Positions 21,391 through 31,619 of a stretch of 64,000 nt of DNA are shown here, piece by piece. How positions within the stretch are numbered: position 1 is the stretch's first letter; every line of letters begins with the position of its first letter. Position numbers and translations under genes: made by a program. The notes beneath the pieces are model-generated. The model saw only the letters and a list, made by a program, of their open reading frames with translations, had not been told where the DNA came from and made no database searches. The stretch is from Branchipolynoe longqiensis (taxonomy: Eukaryota; Annelida; Polychaeta; Phyllodocida; Polynoidae), in assembly GCA_030323885.1 (NCBI GenBank), contig CM059198.1, forward strand, positions 63,576,917-63,640,916, read 5' to 3'.

Positions 21391-22429
21391 TTTAAAGTTG
21401 CACAGTCTAACCAAACCATTCCTAATTCAAAACGTCATAATCGACATACTATGTCTTTGTTTGCATTCTTTGACCTTTTCCACATATATATATTTCTATT
21501 ACATATAGATATATTTATTAAATATATTTATATACATTATTTTATTTTAATGCATATGACATTAAATTCAATGTTACAATATCAGTATATCCGGTAGATT
21601 CTGCATATTCGGCTTACTCTGGTTTCTATATAACCAATATTTTACACAACTGCAGAATTTCCAGGTTACATAACTGCATGTTGTGATAACATTTTGTCAA
21701 ACAATTATGTGTTCAACAACAGGCCTTTCTCATAGTGAAAATATTGGCACACACTTCACCATGTAACTCTGACATCCTACAATATAGTCATTTTTCTCTT
21801 CACACTAACATTTTGTTATATATATATATATTCCTTTGTAATATATATATTGCCATTCGTTCAACATGGGAGTGTCATACAATAACAGTACTGTCACCTG
21901 CATAGTATAAATATATGAATGTATGTACTACTTTTCATACGATATAGCAGATTTAGGTTTTATATTTCCATCATTAATAACTAGTCCATAACAATATTAA
22001 AGTATGGAACCATACATCAATGTTGGGGTATTTTTAAAAAGAATTTAATTTATATATATTTTTTTTATTGAGTATGCAGCTTTAACAAAGCAGACTACCA
22101 ACTGCTACTTTGTTGCCTTCACTGATTTGAACTACATTCTTTCATGACGTGGCTGCTGCCTTGGGGGTGTTCGGATAGCAGCACATATTACTTTGACAAT
22201 TTGATGTATGTAAACGTATATGCTACACGTCATATAATACATAATCAGTTGTATTGTCTTTCAACTGACAAAAAACAATTACCATCACTAATAACTAGTC
22301 CATAGCAATATTAGGATGGAATATATCAATGTATGTTTGACACTGCATCTCGTTTCATGTGCCTGAAGTGGCGTGGCGTCTGGTGCTTGCTTACCAGCGC
22401 TCCGTGTACTGCTGTAGCTTAGCTGGCTT

Positions 22430-22775
22430 GACGTCCTGTGCGTCTTTGTTACGGCCGTTTTCGTTCATCTCTGTCGATGATCCATGCATCTGTGCTTCGT
22501 ATCATCTGTGTCTGTACCTCTAGGTATCTGTGTATCCGTGGGCCATCTTTTCAGGCATCTGTGCATTGTATTGTCTTTTATTCACTATAGCCATTGGCAA
22601 TGGCATGACGTCCTGCGCGTCATCATTCCGGCCGTTTTCATTACAGCCGTTCGTTTCCGCCGACGATCTGTACATCCATGCTTCTTGGCATCTGTGCAGT
22701 CGTGTCTGTGCCTCTAGGCATCCGTGCATCTGTGTGCCATCTTTCCAGGCATTTGTGCATCGTCTTGTCACTCGT
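22430..22775. repeat. Duplicated ~185-bp segment inside the LTR element
   Basis: ACGGCCGTTTTCGTTCATCT ... CCATCTTTTCAGGCATCTGT recurs as CCGGCCGTTTTCATTACAGC ... CCATCTTTCCAGGCATTTGT. Both are rich in GCATCTGTG words. Confidence 0.6.
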
Positions 22776-22988
22776 CACATTAAAAGCAGTGCTGCTTCTG
22801 TTGTTGCCCGGGAAGTCGCTGGCCGGTGCGCTGCAGCTACTTCAACTTGAATTTCAAGTACTTGTTTCTGTCTCTGCGACCAGGGTGTCGATCCTGGTAA
22901 ACTGATCTTGCAACATTTCATGTTGGTTGGTGTCCGGGGTGCTGTTGCCCGGTATCCACCAGAAGCAATGGGCCTGAAAGCACCATTG

Positions 22989-23006
22989 CCTCCACATCTG
23001 ACACCA
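22989..23006 (-). promoter_or_regulatory. Primer binding site, tRNA-Leu-like
   Basis: The minus strand TGGTGTCAGATGTGGAGG abuts the 5' LTR with no spacer. From recalled tRNA sequence it is complementary to the 3' end of a tRNA-Leu (CTGACACCA) over the first nine bases and partly beyond. Confidence 0.7.
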
Positions 23007-23143
23007 TGTAATGTAAAGGACGTCTGAACACAATGAGTTCTGTACTGTAACTAACTTTATTTAGAACGTTCTGTAGTGACCTCACTCTGTGCCACACTGG
23101 GGGTGTTCGGATAACAACACAACTGGGAGACACATACATTACA
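23007..23143 (-). repeat. 5' LTR of the non-coding LTR element
   Basis: Direct repeat of 19911-20047 (one difference). It is followed on the left by the primer binding site and on the right by the GTCTA duplication. Confidence 0.85.
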
Positions 23144-23399
23144 GTCTAGGGGGTGTAATGGTTAGCATATTAGCACCGGGATGGCATGAAGAGTATGGGG
23201 GGGGGGGGGGGGGGGGGCGGGGGGGAATCTTGCTCTCGATGGAATATTTCCGATTTTCACCACCCCCATGATATTGGTTTGCGTGACCTGGATCCTGTAC
23301 AAACTATTATGCTGTATGGTTGATGAACCTATCCTGTGTGTATATATGTAATTGTAAGCTTTAACAAAAAGATGGATGTAAACCAGTTAAAAGGACTAA

Positions 23400-23667
23400 T
23401 GCCAAGTACACACCTACCGTTTGTGCGCACCCACCTACCGTATACAACCTAAAACTGCCCGTTTCGCGCACACAAATCGCTAGGTGTGCGCTCCCCGCGC
23501 ACACCCAGCAATTGCGATTCGTGACTAAAATCTCTTTTTTAGGGCTAAAACGGGCCGATTACGATTGTGATTCGAAAAATGAATCGGCCCGTTTTCAGTT
23601 TTAAGCGGGTCGGGTCGAGTCGCGAGTTTTAGTGCGCAAATCGTATATGGTAGGTGTGTACTTGGCA
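23400..23667. mobile_element. Small inverted-repeat element FB6
   Basis: Termini TGCCAAGTACACACCTACCG and GGTAGGTGTGTACTTGGCA are perfect inverted repeats flanked by TAA (23397-23399) and TTA (23668-23670). The interior is an extended imperfect palindrome with CGCGCACA and AAACGGGC words. It interrupts the TRIM interior. Confidence 0.75.
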
Positions 23668-23724
23668 TTACAATTCCAGGGGGACGAGTGCAGTATTCTG
23701 CACTGACCTCTCAGACAACAGGTA

Positions 23725-23800
23725 GGCTTGGATAGGGTTGGCTGGTTGTTGGGGTTTGATCTCTGGCAACAGCTAAGTTCATATCAGGACGGGGGCATGA
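23725..23800 (-). mobile_element. SINE type A tail fragment in a TRIM LTR
   Basis: GGTTGGCTGGTTGTTGGGGT ... CTCTGGCAACAGCTAAGTTC ATATCAGGACGGG is the reverse complement of the A tail, so this is a 5'-truncated copy. Confidence 0.55.
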
Positions 23801-24072
23801 ATAGGATGGTGCAACACGGGATGGGGATCTAGGTAGTGCACTATTTAACACGCTAACCCTGGAAAGGCAAGAAAGTGTGGGTACAACTACAAGTGCTGGT
23901 CTCGGCACAATATTTCCTATTTTCATTACCCCCACGATAATACCCTGGTCTGCCACATAGTGTGAGAAATTTGATGCCAACATTAGGTTGATGACTTGGT
24001 TTGTCAAATGATATAAGACATATGATACAAAAATATGGAGCAATGACCTGATAGGTTAACAAATCCGTATCT

Positions 24073-24375
24073 AGGCCTCAGTCACACTACAGCTTGCATC
24101 CACTTTGCGACCACTTTGCGACCACTTTGCGACCACCGTGGGACCACTTTGCGACCACTGTGCGGCCACGGTGCGACCACTGTGCGGCCACTGTGCGACC
24201 ACGGTGCGACCACTTTGCGACCACTTTGCGACCAAAAGCCAGCAACATCATTCTGAGCAAAACACACAAAAAGGTCAGTGATTGGTAGGCAATCAGGGTC
24301 AAATTCTGGGGGGATCGCGGGGGGGGGGCGGGGGTTCGCAACCGGTCGGCGACCAGTCAGCGATCGGTCGGCCAG
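24073..24375. mobile_element. Fold-back-like element FB7, right end not found
   Basis: The left end AGGCCTCAGTCACACTACAG resembles the termini of FB3, FB4 and FB5. It is followed by about 150 bp of the reiterated word GCGACCACTTT or GTGCGACCAC, then a diverged half with CGGTCGGCGACCAGTCAGCG. No matching right terminus is visible. Confidence 0.5.
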
Positions 24376-24379
24376 TGTC

Positions 24380-24699
24380 TGGTCACGTGTGCTGGGAAAA
24401 AAAAGGAACACACAAATCAGAATATTAATGCTGACCTTGCTGTTCACAGGTTGGTAGTGATCATATTTTGTATGCGTATATAGCAATGACGTACCTACAA
24501 GCCTCATCATTAGGAGAGCATCTGGCGTTGGGGGTGAGGAGATTTGCATAATGGCGCCACCTAGCGGGGAAATTGTGCATAAGGGGCGCTCCGTTGGCCG
24601 TGTCAGGAATATGTCAGGATGGCTGAATGACATTACTATTGCCATTGGCATAACGGCTTGTGGACAGATAATCGGAAAGTTCTGCGAATTATATTAGCA
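24380..24699. other. No gene seen
   Basis: Unassigned sequence. It includes ATGGCGCCACCTAGCGGGGA, which I could not match to anything else in the window. Confidence 0.45.
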
Positions 24700-25151
24700 T
24701 TAATGTTGCACAGTCTGATGATTTTGAGTTTCTGTCATTTTCTGAGAAATATATATTAAGTTGATCATTATAAATTACCTTACTTTGGTTTGCAGTAATT
24801 TTAATTTTAAATGGCTAACTTTGGAGATATTTGAAGCGCAAACAGACAGGATGGCCGAATGAGTTGAGAGTCTGTCTCCCATTCTGGTAAATCGTCGGAT
24901 CGTGCGTTCGAACCCTGGTCGAATTAAGCCGATTACATTAAAATTGATACTTGTCGCTTCTTAGCCTGGCACTCGGCATTATTAGGATAGGGCAATGAGC
25001 TGTGGAATGAAGAAGACCAATCGTCCACGATTGAAATTTCCCCTGCTTAATCAACTAATCTACACACAAACAAAAACATGCTAAAATAATGTTGGCGTGC
25101 ACGCGAAAAATCTAAGTTTTGAAAATTTGATGTCTCATCGGACTACTTTAA
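24700..25151. mobile_element. TTAA-type MITE (family E), copy 4, with nested SINE
   Basis: It begins TTAATGTTGCACAGTCTGAT and ends CATCGGACTACTTTAA. The body is broken after GAAGCGCAAAC by a SINE (24844-25075), then continues ATGCTAAAATAATGTTGGCG. Confidence 0.75.
24844..25075 (+). mobile_element. Chimeric SINE: A1 head with C-type tail
   Basis: Head ACAGGATGGCCGAATGAGTT with GTGCGTTCGAACCCTGGTCG and the first part of the A body, then a switch to GTGGAATGAAGAAGACCAAT and AAATTTCCCCTGCTTAATCA. That is the tail found on the type C SINE at 35349-35670. The same junction is present at 60712-60942. Confidence 0.75.
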
Positions 25152-25247
25152 ACTCAAACAAAAAATGAGACATAATGGATAGAATCAGAATAATGGGGGC
25201 AGACGGAGCGGGGGAAATTTACATGACCAAGTTTCATCGATTGATTT

Positions 25248-25540
25248 TTGGAATGTTATGTCCTGGCAACATTTAAGTTCATATCAGGATGGGTACCGAC
25301 TTGTGACAGTGTACACTCATGGTGATTTCATAGTGCTGCCCCACTGGGAAATCAGGCTGCCAGCACCATGACCTGAAATCCCACTGTCACATTATCCTGA
25401 CACTGGGCTAACCAGCTCATGCCCTATCCTATTAATGCTGAGCGCCAGGCTATGAAGCGGCATGTATCAATTTTATAAGTCATTGGTTTGACTTGACCGG
25501 GAATAGAACTCCCGATCCTACCGATTCGGACACTCACACC
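25248..25540 (-). mobile_element. SINE type A2, reverse, with diverged head
   Basis: The full A body in reverse continues into GACCGGGAATAGAACTCCCG and CTACCGATTCGG (head complement). Confidence 0.7.
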
Positions 25541-25590
25541 CATCACCTTAGATGTTGCCAGGATGTAAAACTGCAACAACGAACCAATCA
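25541..25590 (+). mobile_element. SINE type A tail fragment, plus strand
   Basis: CACCTTAGATGTTGCCAGGA to an AACAACGAACC tail, directly after the minus-strand copy, so the two form an inverted pair. Confidence 0.6.
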
Positions 25591-25975
25591 CACACACCAT
25601 TCACCACACCCTCACACACACACCACTCACCCCCACCGCCACTCCGCCACTCCACCACTCACCCCCACCGCCATCAACCCCTACCGCCACTCCACCACTC
25701 ACCCTAGCATCCACCACTCAACCACCCTATCCCACCAACTCCACCCACCACCACATCATCGCTCATCCCACCACCACCCCGCAACTACACCATTCACCAT
25801 TACCCTCACTCCCCCACCTCCACACCATCACCCACCCCACCCACAACCACCCCACCCCACCACTTCCACTCACCCCCACCACCCCTAGACCACCCACCCT
25901 GACCTCCACCACTGCTATTCACCCCAACACCCCTGCACCACTCACCACACCACACCACACCAGGATGTGAAACCA
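25591..25975. repeat. CAC/CCA-rich low-complexity tract
   Basis: Irregular CACCACTCACCC-type sequence with no fixed period. A 131-residue His/Pro/Thr frame across it is compositional. Confidence 0.85.
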
Positions 25976-26009
25976 AATCATGTATCAGGCTGCGTATTCC
26001 ACTTCTGCA

Positions 26010-26110
26010 GGACTATAAAGTCGCCATGAGTGTGCACTGGCACTACTCGGTACCCATACCTGATATGACCTTAGATGTTGCGCGGACGTCAAACTCCAAC
26101 AACCAACAAA
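26010..26110 (+). mobile_element. SINE type A tail
   Basis: CTATAAAGTCGCCATGAGTG through GATATGACCTTAGATGTTGC to AACAACCAACAAAC. A diverged partial duplicate follows at 26110-26185. Confidence 0.6.
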
Positions 26111-26189
26111 CATCCGGGAGGCTCGGTATTCGGCTTCTGCAGCACTATTAAGTTCCCAACATTGCGTCCTGTTACAAGTCCTTGGGGAC

Positions 26190-26520
26190 CGGGACATAGC
26201 TCACATGGTAAAGTGTCCATCTGTGTAGTTGTGGGTCATCTTATAGATCCTGCTCAGTGGACCCATTTGCAGTTTGGGCTATTTTCCGTTCCAACCAGTG
26301 CTCCGCAACTGGTTCATCAAAGGCTGTGGTATGTGTTGTCCTGTCTGTGGGAATGTGCATATAAAAGACCCCTTCCTGCTTATCGGAAAGAGTAGCCCAT
26401 GTGGCGGTGCGGGTTTCCTTCAAATTAATATGGCAGAATGACCAAATGTTTGATGTCCAATAGCCAATGATAAAAATTGATATGCTCTAGAGGCATCGCT
26501 AAATAAAACAAACCTTGTTT
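26190..26520 (+). mobile_element. Meta-SINE-like element (type H), complete
   Basis: A tRNA-like head (GGACCGGGACATAGCTCACA, GTGGGTCATCTTATAGATCC) is followed by a core with GCAACTGGTTCATCAAAGGC, GTGCATATAAAAGACCCC and AAGAGTAGCCCATGTGG, and by the 3' end TGCTCTAGAGGCATCGCTAA ATAAAACAAAC. From memory this layout matches SINEs widespread in molluscs and other spiralians. The assignment is by recall, not by search. Confidence 0.75.
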
Positions 26521-26638
26521 TTGTTACAAGTCCTAAAACCCCAATCACTCTATAGCAGTTAACCCACACCTCTGCCCTCCTTGCCACCACCGCCCCCCCC
26601 CCCTTCCACCTTGTCACAACACCATTCCACACATGTCT

Positions 26639-27400
26639 ATAGACTACATCACCATTCCAGCCATGCAGTGCATTGTGGGATGCATAGAAGAACAACAAAC
26701 ATGCGAGAAGCACATGGCACATGCTAATACACTGGGTGCAGCTATGAAATCTGCTAGTTTCAGCTCATCTCAGCTCTTGTTTGAAACATAGAATACCACC
26801 TAAACTAATATATAAAATAAATTAAGATGTTAATCTTTTATCCAGCTTTGCATTTACATCAATATAATCAGCACACCTTATGCCCTGTGCATTTAGATTT
26901 AGACAAATCTGGGCACTCAGACTAATGTTAGAGCCATAGCCAGAGTCAGTTTTACTTATTCTATTAATGTTTTTATTTATATCCTATGGTTAATGAGATA
27001 TGTAGAACTAGAAAATTAGTAGGGTTAATCAGATATTGGTTATATATTTCTCTGAAACAAGTGTATGTTGACACATTTGGCATTTTAATATTTAGAACAA
27101 GAATTAATACTGGTGATGTGGATATCAGCCTTAAAGTGACTGATTGTTTTGTGTGGAATTGTATGTTTCTTAGCTCAAAATGTTTAACTATGGCTAGTTT
27201 TGTCTTAGCTATATTCATCAGATCATTATATTGCATGTGTAAATACATGCTTGTGCAAAATTGTTATGTATTTCTATTCATTTTGAATCAAATCTAAGTT
27301 TTGCACCACGCGTATCGGCAAACTCAATGGTCATACACATTTACTTTGCTGGCAATGCCGTTTTCAGCGCATGCGCAGTCGGAATGGTGATCTCGTCTAT
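26639..27400. mobile_element. TIR element, family L, copy 1
   Basis: Termini ATAGACTACATCACCATTCC on the left and GGAATGGTGATCTCGTCTAT on the right, about 762 bp, AT-rich and non-coding inside. The right subterminal region contains the palindrome GCGCATGCGC (27367-27376). The second copy (40513-41272) is in reverse orientation and conserved over its whole length. The target duplication is not clear. Confidence 0.75.
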
Positions 27401-27696
27401 GACACACACTACCTACCACCCCCTACGCTGCCCCCACCCACCCCCCATTCCCTACCAACCCATAAGATACATATCGCGCGTTTCCTTGGCAACCCCACCG
27501 TCGTGCAATGCTATCGGATCTCCCTTCGCGGAGATAGAAAACCCCACTTCCGGTACGCCCAAACCGGATATAGCCGCATACCGGCAGACTAGGGCGAACA
27601 ATGAGTCCAATGACAGCTATCGTCAAGAGCAAATCTGCCTTCACTGAGATATGTATATTAGCAGTAGGCTTTGTTTCATTCTAAAATCCACTCATA
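27401..27696. other. CpG-containing sequence, no gene seen
   Basis: A C-rich run (27417-27460) is followed by sequence with several CpGs, CACTTCCGGTACG and ACCGGATATAGCCGCATACC. A host promoter is possible but unsupported; no downstream coding exon is evident. Confidence 0.35.
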
Positions 27697-27876
27697 CATT
27701 GAGACCTCCCTAACCGACCACCTCCACAGATCCATCAGTCCCCTATATCAATCGCTGTATTTGGCTCACAACAATACCATTGTAACCATATTCTAACTCC
27801 CTAAACCGACCACCTCCCTAAAGCGACCACTTATAGTCGGTCCCAAGTACGGTCGATTTAGAGAGGTTTTACTGTA
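27697..27876. mobile_element. pogo/Tigger-like MITE, family F, copy 1
   Basis: GACCTCCCTAACCGACCACC at the left and GATTTAGAGAGGTTTTACTG TA at the right are inverted, and the right end is followed by TATA. CAGTAAAACCTC termini with TA targets are typical of pogo-like elements. A second copy is at 61606-61853. Confidence 0.7.
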
Positions 27877-28706
27877 TATATGTAATATAATATATTATAT
27901 GAATATACAAGCGCGATGCTGGTTAGCTGTCTACTGTATTATGCTGTCTCAATTTGTATGAAGTTGTGTGGTATATCCGTCTGTGGCGTGGTATATACAT
28001 TCGCGGTGAGGCTATGCGAGCGATTCAGATCCTTTTGTTCTTGCATCGCCTATATTTATATTTATATTTAGCTTTCTATGGATAATGTGTTGTATAACTT
28101 GTTATGCAAATATTATTTGGAATGGAGTCCACCTGCATTGTTTGTCTGCTATTAACCGATATATATGCCTTTGTGTTGCTTTACGTTCAACAGGGTTAAT
28201 TAATGTGTCTGCAGGCCAGTATGGGTGATACACGACTCAGTGTCTTTATAATATAATTGTGCCTGCGAGCCACCCATCTGATAAAAGACGATATATGACT
28301 GAGTGCTATTATTGTGTAACTTTGTACTTCGGGCCAGCAGGCTGACATGCGCTTTGGAGGGGGAACTTCTTATGTTTGTATTTACTTGCTTTGACAACAG
28401 CTCATTTAACTGGGCTGGAGCGCCTTGGCTACCAGCTCAATGCTCCCAATATGGGGAGCTACCGACTCAGGGGGGTGGGGGCATGTGCGCATGTGCTCCC
28501 CCACTATCTGCTTCACTCTCGCAGAATTTTGACTTTAATAAAGCGGAGGGGCCTTTTCAGGAGGGTCCAGTCAGAGATATCTCAACCAAACTAATTGTAT
28601 TGTCTTCTCACATACGTGATAGATAAAATAATATAACGAAATCCTCTTGTGCGACTGTCACTGGTCAGCATCCGGGGTAGGTGATGTGGGTGAGATGGCG
28701 CCACCG
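27877..28706. other. No gene seen
   Basis: About 830 bp of apparently unique sequence. The short frames at 28303-28626 have no recognisable domain. Confidence 0.5.
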
Positions 28707-28714
28707 GTAAAGTG

Positions 28715-29054
28715 GACCAGACGGGATGGCCGAATGAGTTAGAGCATCTGTCTCCCGTGTTGGTAGATCATGGGGTAGTGGGTTCGACCCCTGGTCGAGT
28801 CAAACCAATGCCTTAAAAATGTATACTTGTTGCTTCCTAGCCAGGCGCTCAGCATTATTAGGATAGGGCAAGGGCTGGTTGGCTCAGTGTCAGGATAATG
28901 TGACTGAGTGGGATATCAGGTCGTGGTGCTGCCAGCCTGGTCTTCCAGTGGGGCAGCACTATAAGTAGCCATTAGTGCACCCTGTCACAAGTCGGTACCC
29001 GTCCTGATATGATCTTAATTGTTGCTAGGACGTAAACCAACAACAAACAAACCA
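28715..29054 (+). mobile_element. SINE type A1, complete, reference copy with target duplication
   Basis: GTAAAGTG at 28707-28714 and 29055-29062 delimits a 340-bp element. It runs from GACCAGACGGGATGGCCGAA through the B box GGGTTCGACCCCTGGTCGAG, the body GGATAATGTGACTGAGTGGG and the end GTTGCTAGGACGTAAACCAA to an ACAAACAAACC tail. It sets the length of the family. Confidence 0.92.
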
Positions 29055-29189
29055 GTAAAGTGTTGTATCTTACGGTGGATAACAATAATAATAATACTCC
29101 ATTATACATCACATATATATACGTATACATTATCCATAGTAAGCTCATACAACCTCCAAATGAGGCACTGAAGTATAGCGTCATTAATA

Positions 29190-29250
29190 TTAAATTTGCA
29201 TGATCCGATGTTTTTAATTTCTGCTGTGGTTTTTTTTTTTCTAGATAATT
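29190..29250. mobile_element. Family E terminal fragment
   Basis: TTAAATTTGCATGATCCGATG and the following 30 bases match the left terminus of the TTAA-type MITE. The rest is lost. Confidence 0.45.
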
Positions 29251-29284
29251 TACATTATGGTGATTTTTATAATCTAATTTACAT

Positions 29285-29495
29285 AAGCTACTCTTTCCGA
29301 GAAGCAGCAAGGGTTCTTTTATATGCACTTTCCCACAGACATGACAGTAAATACGGCATCCTTTGATTGACCAGTTGTGGACCACTGGTTGGAATAGAAA
29401 TTAACCCAAACTGCAAATGGGTCCACTGAGCAGGTTTGATAGTATGACCGACACCGTCAGAGGTGGACACTCTACTGCCTGATCTACGTCCCATT
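29285..29495 (-). mobile_element. Meta-SINE-like element (type H), reverse, 3' end missing
   Basis: Complement of the core (GGGTTCTTTTATATGCACTT, GACCAGTTGTGGACCACTGG, GCAAATGGGTCCACTGAGCA) and of the head end. The typical TAAATAAAACAAAC end is absent. Confidence 0.7.
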
Positions 29496-29589
29496 CCACT
29501 GACATTCTCTTCTATTCAATAGCGGATGCTGAATAAGTGCCCCATTGAAAGCTATTAAAATGCATGTTATATTAATAGGTGGTTATATA

Positions 29590-29767
29590 TAAGGTCGGTG
29601 GTTCGATTCCCGGTACCCACACCTCTGCCAATTTGGATTTCCACCGCTGTGTATAACTTACAGCATCATCAAAGGCCAGTTGCTCTCATACCATGTCTAT
29701 GTGGTGTGGGAGGTTAAACATCCGGTGGGTCGGTAAAAGTGTAGGCTCGTGCTTTCTATCCACATGC
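29590..29767 (+). mobile_element. SINE type C without most of its head
   Basis: From GGTTCGATTCCCGGTACCCA through ATTTGGATTTCCACCGCTGT and CATACCATGTCTATGTGGTG to TGTAGGCTCGTGCTTTCTAT. Confidence 0.7.
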
Positions 29768-29827
29768 TGACCTTGTGGATAGACCTTGTGGATAGACATT
29801 GTGGATAGACCTTGTGGATAGACCTTA
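29768..29827. repeat. 15-bp minisatellite
   Basis: GACCTTGTGGATAGA is repeated about four times at the 3' end of the SINE, with CATTG and CTTATGG variants. Confidence 0.75.
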
Positions 29828-29829
29828 TG

Positions 29830-30355
29830 GTCATATCAGGATTGCTACCGACTTGTGACAGTGTGCACTCATGGAAACTTAATAGTGCTGTCCCACTGGG
29901 AAATCAAGGCGCTGGCACCACGACCCAATATCCCACTCACTCACATTGTCCTTGCACTGAGCTACCCAGTCCTTGCTGTATCCTTTTCATGCCGAGGGCC
30001 AGGCTCGGAAGCAACAAGTCTCAATTTTATAAGTCATTGTTTTGACTCGACCGGGAACCAAACTCCTGACCGTCCAACTAATGGTCCACAATTGGTTCAT
30101 CACAGGCTGTGTTATGCACTGTCCTGTCTGTGGGAAAGTGCATATAAAATACCCCCTATGCTGCTTATCAGAAAGAGTAGCCTATGTGGCTGCAAAGTTA
30201 GTTTACTCCAAAGAAATATGTCGGAATGACCATTTGTTTGACCTCCAATAGCCGATGATAAAAATGAGTGTGCTCTAGAGGCATCGTTAAATAAAAACAA
30301 ACTTTTTTTTTCCACACCCGAGGCCAGGGCTCTACTGGTTCGGCCACCGCATCAT
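29830..30355 (-). mobile_element. SINE type A2, reverse, head split by a Meta-SINE-like copy
   Basis: Body 29830-30068, then ACTCGACCGGGAACCAAACT. The rest of the head complement (GGGCTCTACTGGTTCGGCCA) appears only after 30312. The SINE H at about 30076-30312 was inserted into the head. Confidence 0.7.
30076..30312 (+). mobile_element. Meta-SINE-like element (type H), 5' truncated
   Basis: It starts at ATGGTCCACAATTGGTTCAT and has the core GTGCATATAAAATACCCC and the end GCTCTAGAGGCATCGTTAAA TAAAAACAAAC with a T run. Confidence 0.75.
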
Positions 30356-30720
30356 GTGGTGTACCGTAAGAGTAGAACCAGCCTTTCTGAGTTTCATTTT
30401 CTGAATATCTACACCTGACTCATTTTGACCTGAGAGGTCACCCTCGGAGATAAACAGAGTAGGTAGTAGCAAGGGCCCCGATCGTGTGTGGCCTGTCATG
30501 ATGTCCGTCAGATACAGTGGTTTATCACGCGCGACTTGGCGGTCTACATACTCATATCACACTGCGCCGTCTCCGCGAGTTGCAGGAGGAGTCCCACATG
30601 GGCCCAGAAGGTGTTTCAATATGGAAGTAAAATACACATCTAGCAGGGGCGCGTCACTAAGAAGGATATCGAATAAAGTTGGGTTAACGCGTTGAGAAAT
30701 GGTTCTGAAGAAGGGTGTAT
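30356..30720. other. No gene recognised
   Basis: Mixed, somewhat CpG-containing sequence (CACGCGCGACTTGGCGGTCT). A 69-codon frame at 30486-30695 has no recognisable domain. Confidence 0.45.
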
Positions 30721-31395
30721 GTTATTATACATAGCATATATAATACATATATAATATATATGTAATACATATACTATATATATAATACATATATAATAGA
30801 TTTATAATACATATACTATATATAATACATATATAATACATGCATACTATGTATATAGTGCATGCAGAATACAAATATAATACATATAGAATGCATATAG
30901 AATACATATAGAATACATATAAAATACATATATAATACATATATAATACATATATAATACATCTAGAATACATATAGAATACATATAGAATACATATAGA
31001 ATACATATATAATACAACTAGAATACATATAGAATACATATAGAATACATATAGAATACATATAGAATACATATAGAATACATATAGAATACATATAGAA
31101 TACATATAGAATACATATAGAATACATATAGAATACATTATAATGCATATATAATATAATAGAATATATATAGAATATATATAGAATACATATAGAATGC
31201 CTATATAATATATAAAGAATACATATAGAATATATATAAAAGACATATATAATGCATATAGAATACTTATAGTATATATATAAAATACATATATAATGCA
31301 TATATAATACATATATAATACACATATAATGCTTATAGAATATATATAGAATACACATAGAATACATATAGAATACATATAGAATCTATATGGGA
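30721..31395. repeat. 11-bp minisatellite (ATACATATAGA)n
   Basis: Long array of ATACATATAGA and TATATAAT variants, most regular at 30960-31140. A related block follows at 31620-31880 after about 220 bp of unrelated sequence. Frames of the 'MYSICILYVFYM' type are produced by the 11-bp period. Confidence 0.92.
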
Positions 31396-31619
31396 TGTAT
31401 AATTAATTATGCAGATATAAAAAGACGGAGTATCCTTATTATTTATTATTTGCCATTACGTTACTTCGATATATTATTAGCCAATCGCTGACCTGCCCGA
31501 ATTTGCCCCGGTTGCCTACTACTAGCGCCACCAACGGGCGCCTTCCTCGGCAAGCTCAGCCGGGCAGTCACTTCTCTATGCGAGTTCAAACCTTCCCTTC
31601 CTTACATAGCCCTACTTTA
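31396..31619. other. Non-repetitive sequence between two minisatellite blocks
   Basis: Contains ACTAGCGCCACCAACGGGCG; no gene seen. It may be an insertion that split the array, but no duplicated flank is clear in AT-rich DNA. Confidence 0.4.

Larger units (their letters stand above)
19911..23143 (-). mobile_element. Complete but non-coding LTR retrotransposon
   Basis: Two 137-bp LTRs (19911-20047 and 23007-23143) differ by one visible base and have TGTAATGTA/TACATTACA ends. The flanks are GTCTA at 19906-19910 and 23144-23148, an exact 5-bp target duplication inside a TRIM LTR. On the minus strand TGGTGTCAGATGTGGAGG directly follows the 5' LTR (primer binding site, close to the tRNA-Leu-type sites of Gypsy elements), and AAAGGGAGA directly precedes the 3' LTR (polypurine tract). 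The 2.96-kb interior has no gag-pol frame, only short frames, so it must depend on proteins supplied in trans. Confidence 0.85.
19830..23941 (+). mobile_element. Miniature LTR (TRIM-like) element, copy 3, heavily nested
   Basis: The left LTR starts TGTAGTTGTCTGCATTGACC at 19830, breaks at 19910, and resumes at 23149 (GGGGGTGTAATGGTTAGC). The interior follows (GACCTGGATCCTGTACAAAC) up to the fold-back element at 23400-23667. CAATTCCAGGGGGACGAG and the right LTR (from about 23689) come next; the right LTR is itself interrupted by a SINE tail near 23725-23800 and ends with CCCCCACGATAAT near 23941. It is the oldest layer at this locus. Confidence 0.6.

Noticed and set aside
24087..24651. Minus-strand frame with WSHRGRTV repeats
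   Set aside because: It is produced by the reiterated GCGACCAC word of the fold-back-like element FB7.
27401..27696. CpG-island promoter of a host gene
   Set aside because: Short, with no downstream exon and partly a C-rich low-complexity tract; listed only as possible.
30725..31378. 217-residue minus-strand frame of MYSICILYVFYM repeats
   Set aside because: It is a translation of the 11-bp minisatellite (33-bp codon period), not a membrane protein gene.
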